Assembly (NCBI RefSeq): GCF_900176485.1
Contig: NZ_FWYD01000004.1
Span: 124,001 to 188,000 of the forward strand
Source of the DNA: Primorskyibacter flagellatus
GTDB taxonomy: Bacteria > Pseudomonadota > Alphaproteobacteria > Rhodobacterales > Rhodobacteraceae
Length of the DNA stretch: 64,000 bases
Reading direction: 5' to 3'
Shown in pieces: positions 1-8,927 of this stretch; position 1 is the first letter of the stretch, and each line of letters opens with the position of its first letter. The translations under genes and the position numbers were made by a program. The notes beneath the pieces were generated by a model. It searched no databases and was not told where the DNA came from. It was given only the letters and a program-made list of their open reading frames with translations.

Positions 1-414
1 CTGGGTGATGCGCTTCCGCAAACAGTCCATATAGACGCCGGGCGCGTGACGCAGATCGTGACCAATCTGGTGGATAACGCGGTCAGGTTCACCGCCACCG
101 GCAGCATCACCCTGGCAGTGCATATGACAGGACGTTCCGGGAACAGCCTGGAAATCGAGGTGCGTGACACTGGCGAAGGCATCCCGGAAGAGCGTCGCCA
201 CACGGTGTTTCAGCGTTTTTATCAACTTGACAATGGGTTAGCACGCCAGCATCAGGGGTCAGGACTGGGCCTTTCAATTTGTCGGGATATCGCTCGATTG
301 ATGGGGGCAAATCTGACGCATTCGGACCGCAAACCGCTTGACGTAGGGTCTGGCTCGACATTCACGCTTAGGTTGCATAACGTCCATCCTCGTCGCGACG
401 TCTTGTCAAAATAA
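1..414 (+). CDS. sensor histidine kinase, C-terminal part (cut by window start)
   Basis: The reading frame is open from the first base, so only the last ~137 residues of a histidine kinase are seen. They form the HATPase domain that binds ATP for autophosphorylation: an N box (NLVDNAVRF), a G1 box (DTGEGIP), an F box (FQRFYQ) and a G2 box (GSGLGLSI) occur in the usual order. The C-terminus runs only about 35 residues past the G2 box, so no receiver or HPt domain is fused after it. The receiver-only gene that starts 23 bases downstream is the likely phosphotransfer partner. Sensor domain and signal lie outside the window and cannot be judged. Confidence 0.9.
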   Translation: MGDALPQTVHIDAGRVTQIVTNLVDNAVRFTATGSITLAVHMTGRSGNSLEIEVRDTGEGIPEERRHTVFQRFYQLDNGLARQHQGSGLGLSICRDIARLMGANLTHSDRKPLDVGSGSTFTLRLHNVHPRRDVLSK

Positions 415-437
415 CGTCCGGCCCTGGGAGAGGTATT

Positions 438-821
438 GTGAAGAAGATTATCGTAGTCGATGACGATGCCACCACGCGCTACATGATGTCAGAATTGCTC
501 GACACGATGGGGTATGAATGTGAATGCGTGGCCAATGGCATGGCCTGTATCGCGCTGCTGCGCACATACCCGGAAAATTACAGCATGGTCCTCATGGACA
601 TTCATATGCCGGGCGTCACCGGGCTGGATACTGTATCCTACATCCGCACACTGGAAGAAGATCCGCCACGGTCCATTCCGATCGTCGCTATCACCGCCGA
701 CAGCAACTTCCACGCGCGACGCACCGTTCAACATTATGGTTTGAATGACGTCTTGCCAAAACCTGTGGACATGGCACAACTCAGCACTACGCTGAAAACC
801 TATCTGGGCAAGGCGGCCTGA
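438..821 (+). CDS. receiver-only response regulator (CheY-like)
   Basis: A 127-residue protein that is a single REC domain with no output domain. The acidic pocket is the DDD near residue 8, the phospho-acceptor Asp lies in VLMDIHMPG (about residue 53), the conserved Thr in AITAD and the switch Lys in LPKPVD. It starts with GTG at 438, preceded by GGGAGAGG. Length and layout fit stand-alone receivers that relay phosphate or act by protein contact. It follows the kinase gene by 23 bases on the same strand, so the two are probably cotranscribed. The downstream target is unknown. Confidence 0.9.
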   Translation: MKKIIVVDDDATTRYMMSELLDTMGYECECVANGMACIALLRTYPENYSMVLMDIHMPGVTGLDTVSYIRTLEEDPPRSIPIVAITADSNFHARRTVQHYGLNDVLPKPVDMAQLSTTLKTYLGKAA

Positions 822-850
822 ACGCCAGACGCCTGCCCGGATATTGTATC

Positions 851-1321
851 TCAAGCCGCTTGAAAGACCAGGCTGGCACCGTTCAGGCAGTGACGCTTGC
901 CGGTGGGCTTGGGCCCATCGTCAAAGATATGGCCGAAATGGCTACCGCAGCGGCGGCAGTGAACCTCGGTCCGCACGCCAAAAAATGACCGGTCAGGTTT
1001 GGTCTCGACCGCATTCGGCAGGGATTTGTAGAAGCTGGGCCAGCCTGTGCCACTGTCGAACTTGTGTTCTGACGAGTAGACATCCAGATCGCAGCCGCGG
1101 CACTGATAGATGCCCGCGTCATAAACCTTGTCGAGAGGCGATGTCCCGGCCCTTTCGGTCCCTTCTTCGCGCATTACTTCATATTGCAAGTCGGTAAGCA
1201 TGGCTTTCCACTCTGCCTCGGTGCGGGTGACTTCAAACCCGGCGGCAAGTGCGGTCGTGGATGTTGTGGCAGCGGCGAAGCCGCCACCGATGGCAGTAAT
1301 CAGAAAAGCACGGCGTTTCAT
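851..1321 (-). CDS. msrB: peptide-methionine (R)-S-oxide reductase, Tat-exported
   Basis: MsrB reduces the R epimer of methionine sulfoxide in proteins. The chosen ATG at 1321 has AGGAGG at a good distance and gives 156 residues; an ATG 15 bases upstream is less likely. The N-terminus KRRAFLITAIGGG followed by an Ala-rich stretch to about residue 26 looks like a twin-arginine signal, so it should act in the periplasm. Two CxxC pairs (CRGC, CRRC) match the structural zinc site, and RHCLNGASL holds the catalytic Cys. It lies downstream of the fasciclin gene and the ECF sigma/anti-sigma pair on the same strand, which suggests repair of oxidised envelope proteins under that sigma factor; that link is inference. 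Confidence 0.93.
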   Translation of the reverse strand: MKRRAFLITAIGGGFAAATTSTTALAAGFEVTRTEAEWKAMLTDLQYEVMREEGTERAGTSPLDKVYDAGIYQCRGCDLDVYSSEHKFDSGTGWPSFYKSLPNAVETKPDRSFFGVRTEVHCRRCGSHFGHIFDDGPKPTGKRHCLNGASLVFQAA

Positions 1322-1362
1322 GATGATCCTCCTCAAGCATCGGATTTCGTTTCAAATAGTCA

Positions 1363-1394
1363 CGCCACCCGCAATTTTGCAATCACGGGTGGCG
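1363..1394 (-). terminator. hairpin between fasciclin gene and msrB
   Basis: A perfect 9-bp inverted repeat (CGCCACCCG / CGGGTGGCG) with a 14-base loop lies in the 137-base gap between the fasciclin stop and the msrB start. No strong T run follows on the minus strand, so it may be a weak or partial terminator that lowers msrB relative to the fasciclin gene. Function is inferred from position only. Confidence 0.4.
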
Positions 1395-1458
1395 CAAAAT
1401 CATGTGACAATCACGGCGCATACCGGAACAGTGGGGGCTGTCCCGGCCCGCCAAGCCC

Positions 1459-2034
1459 TTACATCGCTGGCAGAAGAACCTTGTCGATCACATGAATGAC
1501 GCCGTTGGACTGCTGTACGTCGGCAATTGTCACGGTCGCCATGCGGCCACGCTCGTCTTCCAGCATGATGGTGTCGCCATCATAGGTGGCTTGCAATGTG
1601 CAGCCGCCAACTGTTGGCACGGGATGCTTGCCGTTATCGTCGTCAACCATACCCATGATCGCGTCGGACATCGCATTTGCCGAAACAACATGGCACGTCA
1701 GGATTTTGGTCAACTGGTCCTTGTTCTCGGGCAGAAGCAGCGATTCAACGGTGCCGTCAGCCAACTCGCCGAAGGCTGCGTTGGTGGGGGCGAATACTGT
1801 GAAGGGGCCTTCGCCAGAAAGCGTTTCGACGAGACCGGCAGCTTTCACGGCAGCAACCAGCGTGGTGTGGTCGGCGGAGTTCACGGCATTCTCTACGATG
1901 TTCTTATCTGCGAACATCTCAGCACCACCCACCATTGGGTTTTCCATGCTGTGGCTTTCGGCCTGTGCGGCAACGCCGGCAAGACCGAGTGTGGCGGCAA
2001 GGGCGATTGTGGAAAGTGTTGATTTGATGGTCAT
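1459..2034 (-). CDS. secreted fasciclin (FAS1) domain protein
   Basis: A 191-residue exported protein with one FAS1 domain. The start at 2034 is supported by AGGAG about 8 bases upstream. Residues 1 to ~26 form a Sec signal ending in AQA. The FAS1 core shows the H1 region with FTVFAPTNAAF and the H2 region near the C-terminus (GVIHVIDKVLLP). FAS1 proteins are envelope or matrix proteins, often adhesive. It lies just downstream of an ECF sigma / RskA-type pair and has its own ECF-like promoter candidate. In mycobacteria SigK and RskA control the FAS1 proteins MPT70 and MPT83, so this gene is the probable main target here. Ligand and exact role are unknown. Confidence 0.92.
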   Translation of the reverse strand: MTIKSTLSTIALAATLGLAGVAAQAESHSMENPMVGGAEMFADKNIVENAVNSADHTTLVAAVKAAGLVETLSGEGPFTVFAPTNAAFGELADGTVESLLLPENKDQLTKILTCHVVSANAMSDAIMGMVDDDNGKHPVPTVGGCTLQATYDGDTIMLEDERGRMATVTIADVQQSNGVIHVIDKVLLPAM

Positions 2035-2081
2035 AAGAAAAACTCCTGTAAGGCCCAACTTCCTTGCTGGGGGTACTGGAA

Positions 2082-2110
2082 TATACGAGGCCACCTCTCA
2101 GGTAGTTTCA
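2082..2110 (-). promoter_or_regulatory. candidate ECF-type promoter of the fasciclin gene
   Basis: On the minus strand TGAAACT (2110-2104) and CGTATA (2087-2082) are separated by 16 bases, which fits the general ECF pattern of a GAAC-like -35 and a CGT-like -10. The implied start site is about 35-45 bases before the ATG and leaves room for the AGGAG site. Assignment to the neighbouring sigma factor is inference. Confidence 0.45.
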
Positions 2111-2185
2111 AAATCGTAGGTAACATGTTGATCACGCCTGGTCACGGGAACGAGAGCATCGTCAAGCTGGTCATGGTCGAGATGA

Positions 2186-2221
2186 AAACGGCGCGGTCCC
2201 ATGGGGAGCACCGCGCCGTTT
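2186..2221 (-). terminator. terminator of the sigma/anti-sigma operon
   Basis: A perfect 12-bp stem (AAACGGCGCGGT / ACCGCGCCGTTT) with a 12-base loop lies about 70 bases past the anti-sigma stop. On the minus strand the stem is followed by TTTT. It separates the regulator operon from the fasciclin gene. Confidence 0.75.
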
Positions 2222-2289
2222 CTTCAACACATATAAGATCTCAGGCAGATATCGGCCTTATATCAGCGCGGACCGCGCAAAGCCCCATG

Positions 2290-2979
2290 TCAGGACTCGA
2301 CTGACAACGTTCCCGCTGCGCGCACTGCCCCGGTCGGTGCCCCCGTTGGCGAGCCTCCCGGAGGTTCATCCGAGATCGCCAGCGTGGCACCGGGCAGCAA
2401 TGAGGCCAATTCGGCCGGGACGGCCAGACGCGTATCGCCGTCAGGATCAAGCAGACCCAGAGACACCGGCGCATTGTCCCCGACGATCAGCCACATCTCG
2501 GCAACGCGGTCAGGCGGAAGGCTGCCCGCGTTCTGCACAACATGCAGTTCGCCTGCGCGGACATTATAAACAGCGGCCAACTCCAGCGTCCCTTCGACAG
2601 GGGCCAGATCGGCCCGCAATCCGGGCTCTGCGAATTGGTCCAGAACGCCCAGGCTAACCACACCCCAAGCCAACGCGGCTGCCGCAAGCGCGCCGGTGAA
2701 ATACGGCATGAGCTGTTGAAGAACCGTCTTTTTGCGCCCGAACAACCGCCGGTTCACCGCCCTCAGGACATCTGATCGTGGCGTTACTTCGCGCGCGCCT
2801 GCTTCGAACTGCACGAAATACTCTGTCCAGAACACGACCTCATCGCGCAAGTCCGGATTGTCGCGCATCTCTGCCTCGAACGCTCGGGCGTTTCGTCCGT
2901 CCAGCAGTCCCAGGGCATACTCGGCCGCGCGGATCAGCGGAGCGTCATCTTCGGGGATATCAGGGGTTTCGTCGATCAT
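2290..2979 (-). CDS. anti-sigma factor, RskA family
   Basis: A 229-residue membrane anti-sigma factor. The ATG at 2979 overlaps the sigma stop by four bases (ATGA) and has GGGAG upstream; a GTG at 2991 is an alternative. Residues ~10-75 form the cytoplasmic sigma-binding helices, and one transmembrane segment lies near residues 85-107. The periplasmic part is an RskA C-terminal domain (AEMWLIVGDNAPVSLG, then a SDEPPGGSPTG segment close to the end). No HxxxCxxC zinc motif is seen, so it is not a ZAS/ChrR-type protein. It should hold the adjacent ECF sigma factor inactive until its periplasmic domain is cut or altered. The inducing signal is unknown. Confidence 0.88.
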   Translation of the reverse strand: MIDETPDIPEDDAPLIRAAEYALGLLDGRNARAFEAEMRDNPDLRDEVVFWTEYFVQFEAGAREVTPRSDVLRAVNRRLFGRKKTVLQQLMPYFTGALAAAALAWGVVSLGVLDQFAEPGLRADLAPVEGTLELAAVYNVRAGELHVVQNAGSLPPDRVAEMWLIVGDNAPVSLGLLDPDGDTRLAVPAELASLLPGATLAISDEPPGGSPTGAPTGAVRAAGTLSVES

Positions 2980-3521
2980 CGGCTCAGACACTCCCGAAGA
3001 TCCATCAGGCTGCGGCGTAACCAGGTGCGGACGGTGTTCAGCTTGGCATCCAGATGCGCGGCGAGTTCTGCATAGCTTTCGCCATGAAGATAGACCCTGC
3101 GCAGCATGTCAGCCCGATCCTGAGGCAATTCGTCAAAGCATTCATCAACTTGCGACTGGGTGCTTTTGGCAATCGCCTGCGCTTCGGGACCGGGGGACGG
3201 ATCGGGCAATTCGTCCATGGCTTCGGACGGAGATGTGGCACGCCGCACCCGCGCGCGCCGACGATCAATCGCCAGATTCCGGCTGAGTGTTATCAGCCAG
3301 GTCATCGGGGACAGCCCGTTGACGCGGTAAAGACCGGCTTTATTCCAGATGCGCACATACACGTCTTGCAGGACCTCTTCAGCTTCGCTTCGGTTGTCCA
3401 AGACACGCAGCACAACGCCGAAAAGTTTCGCCGAGGTGCGTCTATAAAGCTCCGCAAAGGCCGAACGGTCGCCCAATGCCACTTGCGCAAGCAGTGCTTC
3501 GATCTCGTCCTGTGGTGTCAT
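2976..3521 (-). CDS. ECF-family RNA polymerase sigma factor (SigK-like)
   Basis: A 181-residue sigma-70 protein with only regions 2 and 4. Region 2 shows AFAELYRRTSAKLFG and EAEEVLQDVYVRIW. Region 4 shows LPQDRADMLRRVYLHG and a helix-turn-helix of the type SYAELAAHLDAKLNTVRTW. I chose the ATG at 3521 because homologues begin close to the EIEALL helix; upstream ATGs (up to 3584) would add 21 residues and cannot be excluded. Its stop overlaps the RskA-type anti-sigma gene, giving one coupled unit. Together with the downstream fasciclin and msrB genes it looks like an envelope-stress regulon. No recognisable autoregulatory promoter was confirmed. Confidence 0.9.
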   Translation of the reverse strand: MTPQDEIEALLAQVALGDRSAFAELYRRTSAKLFGVVLRVLDNRSEAEEVLQDVYVRIWNKAGLYRVNGLSPMTWLITLSRNLAIDRRRARVRRATSPSEAMDELPDPSPGPEAQAIAKSTQSQVDECFDELPQDRADMLRRVYLHGESYAELAAHLDAKLNTVRTWLRRSLMDLRECLSR

Positions 3522-3672
3522 TCCGCTTACAAAACCCCCATTGTCAGTTGAATAAATCACAGCTTTCGAAGGCATGCCAGCCACTCGGATGGTTTAGTTC
3601 CCCTTGCCCCTGACACGGATATGTTGCACCACGTCCCAAAATCAAAGAGATGAGATCGAAGGAGCGGAAAAC

Positions 3673-4659
3673 ATGGCGGACGGCTTGATTGACATCAACG
3701 CGAAACCCACCGAGGAAATCTCGGTGCAGGACGTTTTCGGCATCGAAACGAATATGGCCGTCAAAGCCTTTGCCGATCGTTCGGATCGTGTCCCGGATCT
3801 CGACTCAACCTACAAGTTCGACCCCGATACCACGCTCGCCATCCTTGCAGGCTTTGCCCATAATCGCCGGGTGATGATCCAAGGCTATCACGGTACGGGC
3901 AAGTCCACGCATATCGAACAGGTCGCGGCGCGGCTGAACTGGCCTTGCGTGCGCGTCAACCTTGACAGCCATATCAGCCGGATCGACCTGATCGGCAAGG
4001 ACGCGATCAAGCTGGTCGACGGCAAGCAGGTCACGCAATTCCAGGAAGGCATCCTGCCCTGGGCGCTGCGCAACCCCACCGCCATCGTCTTTGACGAATA
4101 TGATGCCGGCCGTGCCGACGTGATGTTCGTGATCCAGCGCGTACTGGAAGTGGACGGCAAACTGACGCTTCTGGACCAGAACGAAGTCATCAATCCGCAC
4201 AAGTATTTCCGTATCTTCGCCACTTCGAACACGGTGGGTCTGGGCGATACGACGGGTCTGTATCACGGCACCCAGCAGATCAACCAGGGTCAGATGGACC
4301 GCTGGTCACTGGTGGCGACGCTGAACTACCTGTCGATCGACGCCGAGGCCTCGATCGTTCTGTCCAAGACACCGCATTACAACACCGAAAAGGGTCGCAA
4401 GACGATTCGCCAGATGGTGACCGTGGCGGACCTGACCCGGACAGCCTTTATGAACGGCGACCTGTCCACGGTGATGAGCCCCCGGACGGTGATCGCATGG
4501 GCCCAGAACGCCGAGATCTTCCGCAACCTCGGCTATGCCTTCCGCGTGTCCTTCCTGAACAAATGCGACGAGCTGGAACGCCAGACCGTGGCCGAGTTCT
4601 ACCAGCGCTGCTTTGACGAAGAACTGCCCGAAAGTGCGGCCAGCGTGAGTCTGGGGTGA
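3673..4659 (+). CDS. cobS: aerobic cobaltochelatase subunit CobS
   Basis: CobS is the AAA+ ATPase of the CobNST complex that inserts cobalt into hydrogenobyrinic acid a,c-diamide in aerobic B12 synthesis. The 328-residue length is that of the family. Visible motifs are the Walker [10 protein letters not shown] (about residue 75), the Walker [11 protein letters not shown], and the MoxR-like ATSNTVG segment. The start at 3673 has GGAG upstream; a longer frame from 3604 has no support. The stop overlaps the GTG of a small exported-protein gene by four bases, and cobT follows that gene. The cobN subunit is not in the window. Confidence 0.96.
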   Translation: MADGLIDINAKPTEEISVQDVFGIETNMAVKAFADRSDRVPDLDSTYKFDPDTTLAILAGFAHNRRVMIQGYHGTGKSTHIEQVAARLNWPCVRVNLDSHISRIDLIGKDAIKLVDGKQVTQFQEGILPWALRNPTAIVFDEYDAGRADVMFVIQRVLEVDGKLTLLDQNEVINPHKYFRIFATSNTVGLGDTTGLYHGTQQINQGQMDRWSLVATLNYLSIDAEASIVLSKTPHYNTEKGRKTIRQMVTVADLTRTAFMNGDLSTVMSPRTVIAWAQNAEIFRNLGYAFRVSFLNKCDELERQTVAEFYQRCFDEELPESAASVSLG

Positions 4660-5075
4660 CCGTCCGGGCGGGCCCGATCCGACGGTCGCCTGCCCGACGC
4701 CTGAAATGCGCTGTCCTTGTGACTGCGCTGATCGGCGTCGCCTCTGGCGCGGCAGCGAAAGATCCGCTTTACCCTGCCGCACAATGTTCGGCTTTCTGGC
4801 TGGGCTATGCGGATTATGCAAAGGTCTCGGCCTATCTCGACCCCGACCCGAGTGACACAGAGGCTGCGGCAGCCTTCCGGTCCGTGGCGCGTCGGCAGGG
4901 CGGGACAGACGCCGAGATCGATGATTTCATCGCCGAACAACGCCCGTTGATGGTATTGATGATGGAAGGCTATATTTATGGAGGCGACCGCCAGAGCCGC
5001 GAGATGTTTGAACGCCTCACTGGTATCTGTCAGGACTTTGCAAAGCGCCATCCGGAAACACGGGATCTGAAATGA
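4656..5075 (+). CDS. unknown exported protein encoded between cobS and cobT
   Basis: A 139-residue protein starting at a GTG that overlaps the cobS stop (GTGA); its own stop overlaps the cobT ATG (ATGA), so all three genes are translationally coupled. The N-terminus is Arg-rich (RRSPARRLK), followed by a hydrophobic stretch and AAAKD near residue 35, consistent with a signal peptide. The mature part is mostly helical with two Cys ([14 protein letters not shown] and TGICQDFAK) that could form a disulfide. I do not recognise a family. Placement inside a cobalt-insertion operon suggests a link, but an envelope protein would not meet cytoplasmic CobS/CobT directly; function unknown. Confidence 0.8.
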   Translation: MTVRAGPIRRSPARRLKCAVLVTALIGVASGAAAKDPLYPAAQCSAFWLGYADYAKVSAYLDPDPSDTEAAAAFRSVARRQGGTDAEIDDFIAEQRPLMVLMMEGYIYGGDRQSREMFERLTGICQDFAKRHPETRDLK

Positions 5076-6946
5076 CCAAAACCGACAACCCCGCCGACCC
5101 GTTCAAAAAAGCCCTCGCCGAGGCGACCAAGGTCATGGCGCATGACCCTGAACTGACGGTCAGTTACACTGTTGATCCCTCGGGCGTGTCGGGCGACGCG
5201 ATGCGGTTGCCGCAGGTCAGCCGCCGGATGACCCGCGACGAGGTCATGCTGGCGCGCGGAACGGCAGACGCCCTGGCCATGCACCGCCGCTATAATGACG
5301 CGGGCACGCATGCGCGATACGCGCCTCCAGGTGACATGGCGCGCGAGCTTTACGAGGCCATGGAAACCGCCCGCTGCGAGGCGATGGGCGCGCGCGACAT
5401 GCCCGGCACGGCCGGCAATATCGACGCCAAGATCGGCGCCGACGCGGCCAAGCGCGGCTACGATCAGGTCAAGCAAGCGTCCGACGCCCCGCTGCCGGTT
5501 GCCGCAGGCTATCTCATCCGGCATCTGGCAACGGGCCGTGATATGCCGAAAGGCGCGCAGAACGTCATGGACCTGTGGCGCGGCTTCATCGAAAATCAGG
5601 TTGGCGGCTCGCTGGACAACTTGCAGGACGTGCTGTCGGACCAAAGCGCCTTTGCCAGACTGACCCGCAAGGTGATCTCGGATCTGGGCTATGGCGACCA
5701 GTTGGGCGACGACCCCGACGAGGCAGACGAGGACGCATCGGACGAGGCCGAAGAAGGGTCGGACGACGAGGACGATCCCGATTCCACTGGGCAGGACGAC
5801 CAGGACGACGACGAGGACGAAGCCAGCCCCGAGCAGTCCCAGGACGAAACACAGGATCAAAGCCAGGCTCAGGTGTCCATGGATGACATGGCCGAAGATG
5901 AGCTGGGCGAAGAGGCCGAGATGCCAGAGGGCGACGCCCCGCTGGAACCCCCGCCCCCTGCCCCGTTCTCTGATGCCGATCCCGACTACACTGTTTATGA
6001 CACAGAATTCGACGAAGAGATCGCCGCCGAGGATCTGGCCGAGCCCGCCGAACTGGAACGCCTGCGCGACTACCTCGACCAGCAGCTTGAGCCGTTGAAA
6101 GGTGCTGTCTCGCGGTTGGCCAACAAGTTGCAGCGCCGCCTTCAGGCACAGCAGAACCGCAGCTGGGAATTCGATCTGGAAGAAGGCATTCTGGATGCCG
6201 GACGGCTGGCCCGCGTCGTGGTCAGCCCGACAACGCCGCTGTCCTTCAAGGTCGAAAAGGACACTGAATTCCGCGACACGGTCGTGACTCTGCTGCTCGA
6301 CAATTCCGGCTCTATGCGCGGACGGCCAATCTCGATTGCCGCGATCTGTGCGGATGTTCTGGCGCGCACGCTGGAACGCTGCGATGTGAAGGTCGAAATC
6401 CTTGGCTTCACCACCCGTGCCTGGAAGGGCGGGATGGCGCGCGAAAAATGGCTGGGATCGGGCCGCGAGCAACAGCCGGGCCGCCTGAACGACCTGCGCC
6501 ACATCATCTACAAGCGCGCCGATGCGCCGTGGCGGCGGGCGCGCGCCAACCTTGGCTTGATGATGAAAGAGGGCTTGCTGAAGGAAAATATCGACGGCGA
6601 GGCGCTGGAATGGGCGCATCGGCGGATGGTTGTGCGTCCCGAAGCGCGCAAGATCCTGATGGTGATCTCCGATGGCGCGCCGGTGGATGACAGCACGCTC
6701 AGCGTGAACCCCGCGAACTTCCTTGAAAAGCACCTGCGTGACGTGATCGCGATGGTCGAACGCCGCCGCCAGGTCGAACTGCTGGCGATCGGCATCGGCC
6801 ATGACGTGACGCGCTATTATGACCGTGCCGTCACGATCACCGATGTCGAGCAACTGGCCGGCGCGATGACCGAACAACTGGCCGGGCTGTTCGACAGCGA
6901 CCCGCGCGCACGCGCAAGGATCATGGGCATCAAACGGGCGAGTTGA
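5072..6946 (+). CDS. cobT: aerobic cobaltochelatase subunit CobT
   Basis: CobT partners CobS in the ATP-driven cobalt chelatase. The 624-residue protein has an N-terminal helical domain (~1-205), a very acidic linker (~210-306, long runs of D and E), and a C-terminal von Willebrand A domain from about residue 390. The MIDAS motif is [11 protein letters not shown] near residue 410, with a later ISDGAP segment. The length agrees with other CobT proteins. The ATG at 5072 overlaps the preceding stop by four bases. CobS hydrolyses ATP and CobT contacts CobN, as known for the family. Confidence 0.96.
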   Translation: MTKTDNPADPFKKALAEATKVMAHDPELTVSYTVDPSGVSGDAMRLPQVSRRMTRDEVMLARGTADALAMHRRYNDAGTHARYAPPGDMARELYEAMETARCEAMGARDMPGTAGNIDAKIGADAAKRGYDQVKQASDAPLPVAAGYLIRHLATGRDMPKGAQNVMDLWRGFIENQVGGSLDNLQDVLSDQSAFARLTRKVISDLGYGDQLGDDPDEADEDASDEAEEGSDDEDDPDSTGQDDQDDDEDEASPEQSQDETQDQSQAQVSMDDMAEDELGEEAEMPEGDAPLEPPPPAPFSDADPDYTVYDTEFDEEIAAEDLAEPAELERLRDYLDQQLEPLKGAVSRLANKLQRRLQAQQNRSWEFDLEEGILDAGRLARVVVSPTTPLSFKVEKDTEFRDTVVTLLLDNSGSMRGRPISIAAICADVLARTLERCDVKVEILGFTTRAWKGGMAREKWLGSGREQQPGRLNDLRHIIYKRADAPWRRARANLGLMMKEGLLKENIDGEALEWAHRRMVVRPEARKILMVISDGAPVDDSTLSVNPANFLEKHLRDVIAMVERRRQVELLAIGIGHDVTRYYDRAVTITDVEQLAGAMTEQLAGLFDSDPRARARIMGIKRAS

Positions 6947-7070
6947 CGGCGGCCGGACCGGGCGTCGCGCGATGACCTTCGCATAGGTCGCGTTTCGTGC
7001 TCCCGCACCGGCACCTGCTTGTACCGGCATTTACAATTGCAAGGGCGAAGGCCCGAACCGGAGGGCTGCG

Positions 7071-8867
7071 ATGTTTCAGAAATTCACAGAGACGGCGCAG
7101 CCGGAACAAGGCCCGAAGCGTCTGACCGCATTGCGCGCCGAGATCCGCGCAGAAGGGCTGGACGGGTTTCTGGTGCCGCGCGCGGATGTCCATCAGGGCG
7201 AATATGTGGCCCCGCGCGACGAACGCCTGTCCTGGCTGACGGGGTTTACCGGATCTGCCGGGTTCTGCGCCGCGCTGAAAGATGTTGCGGGCGTGTTCAT
7301 CGACGGGCGTTACCGCGTGCAGGTCAAGGCGCAGGTTGCGAATGTCTATACGCCGGTGCCCTGGCCCGAGGTCAGCCTTGCCGATTGGCTGCGCGAACAC
7401 CTACCGGAAGGGGGGCGCGTCGGATTTGATCCGTGGCTGCACACCCCTGCGCAAATCAAAGAGCTTGAAGAGGCGCTGGACGGCAGCAACATCGAAATGC
7501 GGCGCTGCGCCAATCTGGTGGATCGGATATGGCACGATCAGCCCGGCCCGCCCACGGCGCCGGTCATTGCGCACCCGCTGGAATATGCGGGCCAGGCGCA
7601 TGACGCCAAGATCGGGCAACTGGCCAAGGAACTGTCCGACAAGGGGCTGACCTCTGCTGTGCTGACCCTGCCTGACAGCATTTGCTGGCTGCTCAACATC
7701 CGTGGCAGTGACATCGCGCGAAACCCGGTGGCGCAGGGCTTTGCCGTGCTGTCGGCAGAGGGTCGCGTGGTTCTGTATATGGCAGCCGAAAAACTCGCCG
7801 AGGTCAGGGACACTTTGGGCACGCTGGTCGAGATCCGCGCGCCTTCGCAATTTGAATCCGATCTCGCAACGTTGACCGGTCCGGTCGGCGTTGACCATGC
7901 GACCGCACCGCTTGCCGTTGTCGATGCGCTAGAGGCCGCAGGCGTCGAACAGCGCGATCTGACCGATCCCTGCATCCTGCCCAAGGCGCACAAGAACGCG
8001 ACTGAAATCGAAGGTGCGCGTGCTGCGCATCGCCGCGACGGCGTGGCGATGGTGCGCTTTCTTGCCTGGCTCGACGCGCAGCCCGCGGGCAGCCTGACTG
8101 AAATCGACGTGGTTCGCCAGCTAGAGGACGAACGCCGCGCCACAAACGCCCTGCGCGACATCAGCTTCGAGACGATCTCGGGCGCGGGTCCACATGGCGC
8201 GATTGTCCATTACCGCGTGACAGAGGCGACGAATGCGCCGGTCGAGGACGGGCAGTTGCTGCTGGTCGACAGCGGCGGGCAATATCAGGACGGCACCACG
8301 GACATCACCCGGACCATGGCCATCGGCACGCCGGGGCGCGAGGAATGCGAGGCGTTCACCCGCGTGTTGCGCGGTATGATCGCCCTCAGCCGCGTGCGCT
8401 GGCCTGCGGGCATGGCGGGGCGTGATCTGGATGTGCTGGCCCGCGTGGCACTTTGGGAAGCGGGGCTGGATTACGGCCACGGCACCGGCCACGGCGTCGG
8501 CAGCTATCTCAGCGTGCATGAAGGCCCCGCGCGGCTGTCGCGCACTGGCACTGTACCGCTGGAACCGGGGATGATCCTGTCCAACGAGCCGGGGTTTTAT
8601 CGCGAAGGGGCCTATGGTATCCGCATAGAGAACCTCGTCGTGGTCGAAGAGGCACCTGCCTTGCCCGGTGGCACCGTTCCGTCAATGTTGCGTTTCGAGA
8701 CACTGACCTACGTCCCTATTGACCGTCGGCTTGTCTTGCCGGACATGTTGCCGCCAGCCGATCGAGACTGGCTCAACACCTACCACGCGCAATGTCGCGA
8801 GCGGCTGGCCCCTCTGGTTGGCGAAATGGTGCGCCCGTGGCTTGTGGCCGCGACCGCGCCGCTTTGA
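7071..8867 (+). CDS. Xaa-Pro aminopeptidase family protein (M24B)
   Basis: A 598-residue metallopeptidase predicted to remove N-terminal residues ahead of proline. It has the three-part layout of long (eukaryote-like) aminopeptidase P: two creatinase N-terminal-like domains (~1-310), a pita-bread catalytic domain (~315-540) and a C-terminal extension with DRDWLNTYHAQC. Metal ligands are visible in LLVDSGGQYQDGTTD (two Asp), GTGHGVGSYL (His), LSNEPGFY (Glu) and IRIENLVVV (Glu). It stands alone, 124 bases after cobT, and is probably a cytoplasmic housekeeping peptidase. GGAGG precedes the ATG. Confidence 0.94.
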   Translation: MFQKFTETAQPEQGPKRLTALRAEIRAEGLDGFLVPRADVHQGEYVAPRDERLSWLTGFTGSAGFCAALKDVAGVFIDGRYRVQVKAQVANVYTPVPWPEVSLADWLREHLPEGGRVGFDPWLHTPAQIKELEEALDGSNIEMRRCANLVDRIWHDQPGPPTAPVIAHPLEYAGQAHDAKIGQLAKELSDKGLTSAVLTLPDSICWLLNIRGSDIARNPVAQGFAVLSAEGRVVLYMAAEKLAEVRDTLGTLVEIRAPSQFESDLATLTGPVGVDHATAPLAVVDALEAAGVEQRDLTDPCILPKAHKNATEIEGARAAHRRDGVAMVRFLAWLDAQPAGSLTEIDVVRQLEDERRATNALRDISFETISGAGPHGAIVHYRVTEATNAPVEDGQLLLVDSGGQYQDGTTDITRTMAIGTPGREECEAFTRVLRGMIALSRVRWPAGMAGRDLDVLARVALWEAGLDYGHGTGHGVGSYLSVHEGPARLSRTGTVPLEPGMILSNEPGFYREGAYGIRIENLVVVEEAPALPGGTVPSMLRFETLTYVPIDRRLVLPDMLPPADRDWLNTYHAQCRERLAPLVGEMVRPWLVAATAPL

Positions 8868-8927
8868 CATCGAACCGTTATAAATCGGCGCTTACGCTCC
8901 GCCGAGCCCACTGAAAGGACGACATAC

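Noticed and set aside
3585-3600. SigK-like promoter (CCATCC) upstream of the ECF sigma gene
   Set aside because: CCATCC is present at 3592-3587 on the minus strand, but no matching -10 element was found at the right spacing.
5030-7030. Very long open frame on the minus strand opposite cobT
   Set aside because: It is antisense to a well-supported cobT, has low-complexity His/Arg/Gly-rich sequence and no family resemblance; typical of high-GC coding DNA.
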